Origin: Iodidimonas nitroreducens
GTDB taxonomy: Bacteria; Pseudomonadota; Alphaproteobacteria; Sphingomonadales; Rhodothalassiaceae
Assembly (NCBI RefSeq): GCF_008579165.1
Contig: NZ_BKCN01000001.1
Strand: one strand, 5' to 3'
Length of the DNA stretch: 64,000 nucleotides
Numbering within the stretch: the stretch's first letter is position 1; each line of letters begins with the position of its first letter. This document shows, in pieces, positions 58,245-64,000 of this stretch. The notes under the pieces were generated by a model. It made no database searches. It was not told the DNA's origin and was given only the letters and a program-made list of their open reading frames with translations. A program made the position numbers and the translations under genes.

Positions 58245-59205
58245 GAGGGCGTATCCCGATTTTGGGGCGGATGGGATGAAAAAGCGGCGCTGTGTCGATC
58301 AAGAAATTCGCGATAAGCCGCGGCCACCTGATCGGGTTGTTCGACCTGAGGATAATGGCCGACCCCATCCAGCGCACGGATCTCATCGCGATCCCCCATA
58401 ATCTGGCGATAGCGGGCCACCATATGGGCCCCGGACACCGGATCGGCGCTGCCATTGATCAGCTGAATGGGACAGGGGCAGTGGATGAGCGCCCCCACCC
58501 AGCGTTCCCGATTGATCCGGCGTTCGTGCATATAGCCGATCAGCGAGGTGAAAACATGCCGCCCATCATTTTCGGTGATCAGACCCCAGAAATCATCAAG
58601 GGCCCGGGCATCAGGCTTGCTATCGGGACCAAAGACCGCAGAAAAGCTTTTATCAAAGCGGCTTTTGGTGGTCAGCCGATTGACCAGCGATCCCAATGGG
58701 CTTGCCAGCAGCTTTTGAATGAGCCGGGCCCGGTGGGTTTCGGGAAACAGCCCGCCATTCAACAAACACACGGATTTGAACAAACGATCATGGCCGGTGC
58801 GCGCCTGATCGCGGGCCAGCAATTCCTGCGCAACCGTATCGCCATAATCATGGGCCAGAATATGCACATCCGAAAGATCGAGCCGATCCATCAGGCTTCC
58901 AGAAGATCGGCCTGTTCAAAAATGCCATAGCGATGGGGACAAGGCTTGGCCGAAAAGCCAAATCCCAGCATATCGGGGATGATCAACCGCATATGCGGCA
59001 CCAAAAGCGGCCAAACGCGATGAAAATCCCAGCCCGCCGTGGGAAATCCATGGATCACCAGCACCACCGGCCGATCATCGCGCCCCCCATCAAGGCCAGC
59101 CAGATCATCATCAGCGCTATCGACATAAAAAATATCATGGCCCCGCAGCGATGCCATATGCCCCGATGCGCGCCAGGCTTTTGGTGATGTCAATCTGTTG
59201 CTCAT
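58241..59205 (-). CDS. Alpha/beta hydrolase (epoxide-hydrolase/dehalogenase type), one frameshift
   Basis: VVLVIHGFPTAGWDFHRVW holds the oxyanion HGFP motif, then MLGFGFSAKP, and the elbow AHDYGDTVAQELL, where the nucleophile would be Asp as in epoxide hydrolases and haloalkane dehalogenases. INGSADPVSG and a His in GVGHYPQVEQPD complete the set. The frame changes near 58895; a restored C gives LLEALMDRLDL. Start 59205 is tentative; 59157 is also possible. It is coupled to the amidohydrolase gene. The substrate is unknown. Confidence 0.83.
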
Positions 59206-59296
59206 TGATGAAGTCTATCCTCATCCATCAAAAGCACAGCCCGCCAGTTCCGTGATGATCGCTTTCGTGATGATAGGAGCCTCTATCCCGCAGCCC

Positions 59297-59830
59297 TTAT
59301 CCTGATGGCCCCAGAAGATGGGCAAAACCGGCCATCACCTGTTCATACATCGGCCGTTTGAAAGACACGATATGATCGGGCAAGGCCGCCGGTTCCTGCC
59401 AGCGCCATGCACTGAATTCCTGATGCGGGCCGCCCAGATCAATAGCCTGATCATCACCTAAAAACCGCATGGCAAACCAATGCACCCGCTGGCCCCGATA
59501 GCGGCCTTTCCAGGCCTTTCCCAAAAGTTCATCGGGCAGATCATAAAAAAGGGGCTGAGCCAGTTGATCGAGAATTTGCACATCATCGATGCCGGTTTCT
59601 TCTTTCAATTCACGCAAGGCCGCCTGTTCGGGGCTTTCCCCGGGATCGATGCCGCCCTGGGGCATCTGCCATGCCAAAGCGGCGGTGTCTATGCGCTTGC
59701 CGGTCCATACCAGCCCCTGATGATTGAGCAGCATCATCCCCACACAAGGCCGATAGGGCAGATCATCGGCCCTGATGGATTTGGCCCCGATGGATTTGGC
59801 CCTGATCGTTTCAGATTGGCGATCGTTCAT
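59297..59830 (-). CDS. rppH: RNA pyrophosphohydrolase RppH (Nudix)
   Basis: RppH removes pyrophosphate from mRNA 5' ends and starts decay. YRPCVGMMLLN and WQMPQGGIDPGESP lead into the Nudix box ALRELKEETGI, then WFAMRFLG and EFSAWRWQ. It has 177 residues. A 15-bp tandem duplication near the start yields AKSIGAKSI before the conserved domain. It is downstream of the YibQ gene, as in other Alphaproteobacteria. Confidence 0.95.
   Translation of the reverse strand: MNDRQSETIRAKSIGAKSIRADDLPYRPCVGMMLLNHQGLVWTGKRIDTAALAWQMPQGGIDPGESPEQAALRELKEETGIDDVQILDQLAQPLFYDLPDELLGKAWKGRYRGQRVHWFAMRFLGDDQAIDLGGPHQEFSAWRWQEPAALPDHIVSFKRPMYEQVMAGFAHLLGPSG
59772..59801. repeat. 15-bp tandem duplication in rppH
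   Basis: ctgatggatttggcc and ccgatggatttggcc are adjacent and in frame, coding the AKSI repeat. Confidence 0.8.
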
Positions 59831-59839
59831 TCATCGCTC

Positions 59840-61030
59840 CTATCTTGCGCGGCTTAAAGAATCCGGCCCATAAAGCCCGACAAGCGATGTGACCGGGGCC
59901 AGATCAATGCCTTTCAGCTCCAAACCCTGCGCCCAGCGTTCGATTCGCTCTACCGTAACCGGATAAGGGCGGCCAAAACCCACGGCATGCCCACGCTGCA
60001 GGGCAATGGTTTCAAGATCTGCCAGAAAACGATCAATTTCCTCGGCGGTGGCGGTATTATCGATATAGCGATCATTTTCAGCATAAGGCAGGCCGGTTTT
60101 CCCGGCGATTTCAGGCACCACGGAACGGGCGCTGGTGCGGGCATCAACAAACATCAGGCCCCGCCGCGACAGGTCCGCCAAAATCGGCTCCAAAGCCGCA
60201 GGGGTGGCGGTAAAGCGCGAGCCCATATGATTGATCACCCCGGCATAGCCTTGGGCCCGGCTCATCACATGATGCAGGCGGCTGATATTTTCCGCCGCCG
60301 ACAAGGATACCAAAAGGCTATGGGGGCCGGGATCACTGCGGGGGAAGGACACCGGCTCCATCGGTACCATCAAAAGCACTTCATGCCCGGCATCGCGCGC
60401 CGCTTGCAAAACAGCCTGCGGATCGGCGGCATATGGCGACAGGGCAAGACTGACGGCTTTGGGCAGGCGATTGATGGCCGCCGTGCTGGCTTCACGCGCA
60501 AGGCCAATTTCCTGAATCACCAAAGCGATCCGGGGCCGATTGCCATTGGGCAGATAGGGCCGGGCATAAACATTGAAGGGCTTTCGGCCATCCACCGAAA
60601 TCACCGGTAAAGGCCCGGCGGATGTTTGTTCCACCAAAGCCGGATCGGGAACCGGCCCCATCCTGATCAGGGACAGGCCCTCTTCCTCAGCCGCGGGCGT
60701 TTCGGCTGACGTTCTCGGAGCTGTATTGGCAGATGTATTGGCTGGCGTTTCCGCCGGCGATTTGGTGGGCCCGGAAACCGCAAGGGAGGCGGTTTCATCG
60801 GGCTTTGCCGCCAACTCCGCGCCCGCATCCCCAACGGATGCAGACGGCACATCACCCGCACCTGCTACTGAACTGGGCCCCACTTTCGGTAAAGGCGGCT
60901 GATAGCTGATCTGCAACCAGATGGCGAGAGCGGCCAGCACGATCAGGGTGATCGCCCACACAGCAATAAGGGGCCCGGCACCGCCGAGCCCCCCTGCCAA
61001 CAGATCTGTTTTCTGGCGAGAAAAGACCAT
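59840..61030 (-). CDS. Divergent polysaccharide deacetylase (YibQ/DUF610)
   Basis: A TM (PLIAVWAITLIVLAALAIWL) and a Pro/Thr/Ala-rich linker precede the NodB-like domain. Landmarks are LALSPYAADPQAVLQAARDAG, GHEVLLMVPMEP, GVINHMGSRFTATP, LSRRGLMFVDART, and DNTATAEEIDRFL. Two usual motifs differ: the IDD of the family is VIQEIG here, and GHP is GRP, so catalysis is doubtful. I start at ATG 61030. A GTG at 61101, just behind AAGGAG and the ctpA stop, opens another frame that would join here if one base were missing. Confidence 0.82.
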   Translation of the reverse strand: MVFSRQKTDLLAGGLGGAGPLIAVWAITLIVLAALAIWLQISYQPPLPKVGPSSVAGAGDVPSASVGDAGAELAAKPDETASLAVSGPTKSPAETPANTSANTAPRTSAETPAAEEEGLSLIRMGPVPDPALVEQTSAGPLPVISVDGRKPFNVYARPYLPNGNRPRIALVIQEIGLAREASTAAINRLPKAVSLALSPYAADPQAVLQAARDAGHEVLLMVPMEPVSFPRSDPGPHSLLVSLSAAENISRLHHVMSRAQGYAGVINHMGSRFTATPAALEPILADLSRRGLMFVDARTSARSVVPEIAGKTGLPYAENDRYIDNTATAEEIDRFLADLETIALQRGHAVGFGRPYPVTVERIERWAQGLELKGIDLAPVTSLVGLYGPDSLSRAR

Positions 61031-61103
61031 CAAACCGGCCTGCCTTTTCGCATCGGGTGGATCTTTTCCAACATGCCGCTCTCGCGCCGTTTTAGCTGCA
61101 CCT

Positions 61104-62582
61104 TTACTCCTTGATGTCTGCGGAGGCCGTTTGTTCCTCAACCGCTTTTCTGACCCCGAGCAAAAGATCAAGGGCATAGTTAAGCTGATAATCGCCCTTT
61201 TCCTGCTCCGATTCCGAGCCTTCTGCCGTTTCTTCTGTCATCTGCGGGGCGGCATCGCCTGCCGCTTCATCCGATTTTGGCTCTTTCGTCGAGGCAATCA
61301 CTTCAGCCGGGCTGACATCCGCCGCATCCTCGGCCCCAGATTGATCAGAGGATTGATCAGGGGACGGCTCAGCAGCTTCATCCGCACTCTGTTCGCTATT
61401 GGCTTCGTCTTTCAGCAGTTGCTCATTCCGCAAATGGCCCAAAAGATCGCGTTCCCGGCGGGGCTTTAAAACCCGTCCGCTGGCGGTGACACGCGGTTGG
61501 GTCACCTCGATATCCGGTTCGATCCCCCGTTCCTGAATCGAGCGGCCCGAAGGCGTGTAATAGCGGGCTGTGGTCAGGCGCAAAGCACTTTCCGCCCCCA
61601 GGGGGATGAGGGTTTGAACGGTGCCCTTGCCAAAGGTTCCATCGCCCAGAATGGTCGCCCGGCGATGATCTTGCAAAGCTCCGGCCACGATTTCCGAAGC
61701 CGAAGCCGAACCAGCATCAACCAGAACCACCACCGGCTTGCCATTCACCAGATCTCCCGGCGTTGCATGCCAGCGCTTGGTATCGCGCGGATTGCGCCCC
61801 CGGGTGGAAACCACTTCGCCCTGATCGAGAAAGGCATCAGACACCGAAATCGCCTGATCGAGCAGGCCACCGGGATTGCTCCGCAGATCGAGCACCACAC
61901 CAACCATATCAGGGCCCAATTGCTTTTCGATATCGGCAATGGCTTCCTTCAGACCACGGGTGGTTTGATCATTGAAAGTGCGCACCCGCACATAGCCCAC
62001 CGCATCGCGCTCCACCCGATGCGAGACGGATGTGAGGGTGATGGTATCGCGCACCAGATCGACATCGAAAATCTCGTCTTCTTCATCGGGAACGGGCCGC
62101 ACCACCGTGATGGTGATCGGCGCCCCCACCGGGCCTTTCATCTTATCGATGGCTTCGGTCAGGGTCAGCCCCAAAACCGGTGATCCATCAATCTGAGTGA
62201 TATAATCGCCGCTTTTCAGCCCGGCGCGCGAGGCGGGGGTATCATCGATCGGCGAGACCACCTTCACCACGCCATTTTCCTGCGTCACCTCAAGCCCAAG
62301 GCCACCATATTCGCCCCGGGTTTGCACCTGCATGGCGCGAAAGCTTTCCGGGCCCATATAGCTGGAATGGGGATCGAGAGACGCCAACATCCCATTGATC
62401 GCCGCTTCCAGCACTTTTTCATCCTCGACCTCTTCGACATATTCGGCGCGCACGCGCTCGAACACCTCCATCAACAGATCGAGCTGCCGATAGGTATCGG
62501 CATTATTGCCCTGGGCAAAAGAGCTGGCCGAACCCATGAAAGCCAAAACAGCGGCGCTGGCGCCCAAGAAAAATCCACGCAT
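61104..62582 (-). CDS. ctpA: C-terminal processing peptidase, S41 family
   Basis: This periplasmic serine protease controls cell-wall enzymes. The start at 62582 follows AGGAAAGG and gives signal peptide MRGFFLGASAAVLAFMGSA. Then comes the PDZ domain (GGLGLEVTQENGVVKVV; AGLKSGDYITQIDG), the S41 core with DLRSNPGGLLDQAI, nucleophile Ser in GSASASEIVAGALQDH, and Lys in GDGTFGKGTVQTLIPL. A long acidic tail (about residues 400-480) is unusual in its length. It follows envC by 2 bp; the two are partners in cell separation. Confidence 0.95.
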   Translation of the reverse strand: MRGFFLGASAAVLAFMGSASSFAQGNNADTYRQLDLLMEVFERVRAEYVEEVEDEKVLEAAINGMLASLDPHSSYMGPESFRAMQVQTRGEYGGLGLEVTQENGVVKVVSPIDDTPASRAGLKSGDYITQIDGSPVLGLTLTEAIDKMKGPVGAPITITVVRPVPDEEDEIFDVDLVRDTITLTSVSHRVERDAVGYVRVRTFNDQTTRGLKEAIADIEKQLGPDMVGVVLDLRSNPGGLLDQAISVSDAFLDQGEVVSTRGRNPRDTKRWHATPGDLVNGKPVVVLVDAGSASASEIVAGALQDHRRATILGDGTFGKGTVQTLIPLGAESALRLTTARYYTPSGRSIQERGIEPDIEVTQPRVTASGRVLKPRRERDLLGHLRNEQLLKDEANSEQSADEAAEPSPDQSSDQSGAEDAADVSPAEVIASTKEPKSDEAAGDAAPQMTEETAEGSESEQEKGDYQLNYALDLLLGVRKAVEEQTASADIKE

Positions 62583-62584
62583 CT

Positions 62585-63907
62585 TCAACTCACCTTTCCT
62601 AGTCCTGCTGCCAACCATGGCACAGGATCCACTGGTTCGCCCCCTTTACGCAACTCAACATACAGTTCCTGAGCATTTTTTGCGGGGACATCCGCCGTTT
62701 TTGCCCTTTGCGGCACCGCACGCGCCTCATCTTGCATCATCCCGACCGGCTCACCGGCCAAAACCCACTGACCAACCGAGGCATAAACCTCATCCATGCC
62801 AGCCAGCAGGGTATGGTACTCTTCGCCATGGGCAATGATCAAGAGCTTGCCATAACCACGAAACGGACCGGAATAAACCACCCGCCCATCATATGGGGCC
62901 ACCACCTGCGCCCCCGCAAGGGTGGCGATCGTGATTCCTTTTTCATGAAGGCCCCCATTGAGCGCCCCGAATGTTCGCAAAAGCCGCCCGCGCGCCGGTA
63001 AAGCGAGGCTACCCCGAGCCTCGCTCAAGGGAACAGATGAAGACGGAGCAGACGCGGGGGGAGCCGCCAAAGCCACAGCCTTATCCCCCGGCGCTTTGGG
63101 CATCTGCGCAAGCCGTTCCGCCGCCGCATTGGCCGCCGCCAACCGCCGGGCGCGCTCGGCCTCGATGGCTTTGAGCAGGTCTTCAAGGCTGCGCGCCTGA
63201 TCTGCCAGCCGGGCCATGACCCGGCTTTCCTCCTGCGCTTCTTGCGACAATTTCTGCTGTTCGGCCTGCCGTGCCTCGCGCTGGAATTCCAGATCCCTGC
63301 GGCTGGCTTCCAAAGCCTTTTGATCGGCCTTCAGGGTTTCGCGCTCGGCCATCAATTCTTTGCGAAGATCAAGGATTCGAGCCACCTGCTGGCCCACGGC
63401 GCGGGCTTCATCTTCCAATTGCGGGGCGAGTTCCCGCAAAAGAATGGCCCCCTTGATGGTTTCATCGGCATCGCCGGGCCGGAGCAGGGCCAAAGCCTGC
63501 GGCCGACGCGACAGGCGCTGCAAGGCAGCCAGCGTGCGGGCCATCTGATCCTGTTTGAGTTCGAGCAGGCTTTCCTGTTCCTGCAAAAGATCACCCACCG
63601 TTTCGATTTTCAAGGCCACCGCCGTCACCCGCTCTTCAAGGGCCTGTACATCGGCGGTGGCAGCGATGATCGAACGGGCGATGGCCTCAGCTTCGCGGCC
63701 CGCAGCCCGGGCTTTTTCCGCCAATACGCGCTGCTGTGCTGCCCGCTGCGCCAATTCCTGCTCGATAGCATCGAGACGGCTGCGGGGATCGCCTTCGGGG
63801 TTTTGGGCCGCACTGTTTGGCACGGCACAGGCCATCCCCAACCCAAGGATCAGGAGCGTGAGGGCAATGCGTCCGGTATAAATCGACAAAGGCATGCGCG
63901 CCCTCAT
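62585..63907 (-). CDS. envC: Murein hydrolase activator EnvC-like
   Basis: A signal peptide (RIALTLLILGLGMACAVP) is followed by long coiled coils (about residues 45-260) and a C-terminal LytM domain. LytM landmarks are ARGRLLRTFGALNGGLHEKGITI, VVAPYDGRVVYSGPFRGYGKLLIIAHG, and HTLLAGMDEVYASVGQWVLAGEPVG. The HxxxD and HxH zinc ligands of active M23 enzymes are not complete, as in EnvC, which activates amidases rather than cutting murein. It overlaps rlmH by 4 bp. Confidence 0.92.
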   Translation of the reverse strand: MRARMPLSIYTGRIALTLLILGLGMACAVPNSAAQNPEGDPRSRLDAIEQELAQRAAQQRVLAEKARAAGREAEAIARSIIAATADVQALEERVTAVALKIETVGDLLQEQESLLELKQDQMARTLAALQRLSRRPQALALLRPGDADETIKGAILLRELAPQLEDEARAVGQQVARILDLRKELMAERETLKADQKALEASRRDLEFQREARQAEQQKLSQEAQEESRVMARLADQARSLEDLLKAIEAERARRLAAANAAAERLAQMPKAPGDKAVALAAPPASAPSSSVPLSEARGSLALPARGRLLRTFGALNGGLHEKGITIATLAGAQVVAPYDGRVVYSGPFRGYGKLLIIAHGEEYHTLLAGMDEVYASVGQWVLAGEPVGMMQDEARAVPQRAKTADVPAKNAQELYVELRKGGEPVDPVPWLAAGLGKVS

Positions 63908-64000
63908 TCCCGGTGATAAGGATGACCGGCGCTGATCGAAACCGCCCGGTATATTTGTTCTGCCAGCATGACCCGCACCAGCATGTGCGGCCAGGTCATT
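63904..64000 (-). CDS. rlmH: 23S rRNA (pseudouridine1915-N3)-methyltransferase RlmH, partial
   Basis: Only the C-terminal 32 residues lie in the window: MTWPHMLVRVMLAEQIYRA, then AGHPYHRE and stop. This is the highly conserved RlmH end, including the trefoil-knot helix. RlmH methylates pseudouridine 1915 of 23S rRNA. The stop overlaps the envC start, giving the usual rlmH-envC-ctpA order. Confidence 0.95.
   Translation of the reverse strand, partial: MTWPHMLVRVMLAEQIYRAVSISAGHPYHRE

Noticed and set aside
1..64000. Mobile elements, prophage or CRISPR arrays
   Set aside because: No transposase, integrase other than XerC, phage gene or regularly spaced repeat was found; the tandem repeats lack spacers.

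Overview
The window is chromosomal DNA from an alphaproteobacterium. Support comes from gene content and order: hsp20-DUF1150, htpX-rsmB-rpe-heparinase-purH, the DUF1674 SDH assembly factor, hemC-hemD-mic60-hemY divergent from tsaD-gpsA, cysG-DUF2849-cysI-DUF934-cysH, and rlmH-envC-ctpA-YibQ-rppH. I cannot place it to genus. The DNA is GC-rich, but Asp, His, Asn and Tyr codons end almost always in T, and this makes GATC very frequent. I see no insertion sequence, prophage, CRISPR array or rRNA. One tRNA (Thr, anticodon CGT) is present.

Layout. 1-4.9 kb: a Sel1-repeat protein, an orphan ParA with a ribbon-helix-helix protein and a TPR-SPOR lipoprotein, then hsp20 and DUF1150. 4.8-12.3 kb: a P1-type peptidase, gamma-glutamyltransferase, PriA, a small transaldolase, a PAS protein and XerC. 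12.3-17.2 kb: the biotin genes, with bioB divergent from bioF-bioD and bioA. 17.3-21.5 kb: WrbA, OmpW, a FliL-like protein, a candidate sigma-54-driven small RNA, TPR and DUF6460 proteins, and infC, which appears to start at ATA. 21.6-25.8 kb: thrS, a glycosyltransferase and an esterase-type hydrolase. 25.8-34.5 kb: a photo-oxidative-stress locus. 34.5-43 kb: purH, a heparinase-like protein, rpe, rsmB, htpX, sdhAF4 and a BtuF-like protein. 43-50 kb: tRNA-Thr, hemY, mic60, hemD, hemC, tsaD, gpsA and yciI. 50.5-56.3 kb: assimilatory sulfur reduction and a LysR regulator. 56.3-64 kb: a D-aminoacylase-like enzyme, an alpha/beta hydrolase, rppH, YibQ, ctpA, envC and the end of rlmH.

The most interesting locus is at 25.8-34.5 kb. 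An ECF sigma factor and a ChrR-like anti-sigma are fused in one reading frame. The anti-sigma half has lost three of the four zinc ligands of its sigma-binding domain but keeps the cupin ligands. The fusion sits behind a TGATCT-N18-TAAGA promoter of the type known for the Rhodobacter singlet-oxygen sigma factor. It faces a five-gene operon (photolyase, flavin amine oxidase, DUF1365, cyclopropane-fatty-acid-synthase-like methyltransferase, GPH/MFS transporter) that carries a related promoter. Together these look like a light and singlet-oxygen response that repairs DNA and remodels membrane lipids. The second candidate is a perfect sigma-54 promoter at 19466 followed by about 138 nt without a usable start codon and ending in a strong terminator.

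One warning governs the whole annotation. About 23 single-base losses, nearly all in short G or C runs, and two A/T runs of nine break the frames of about 17 otherwise well-conserved genes, including essential ones such as priA. I read most of these as consensus errors and annotate each gene across its frameshift, stating where the frame changes.
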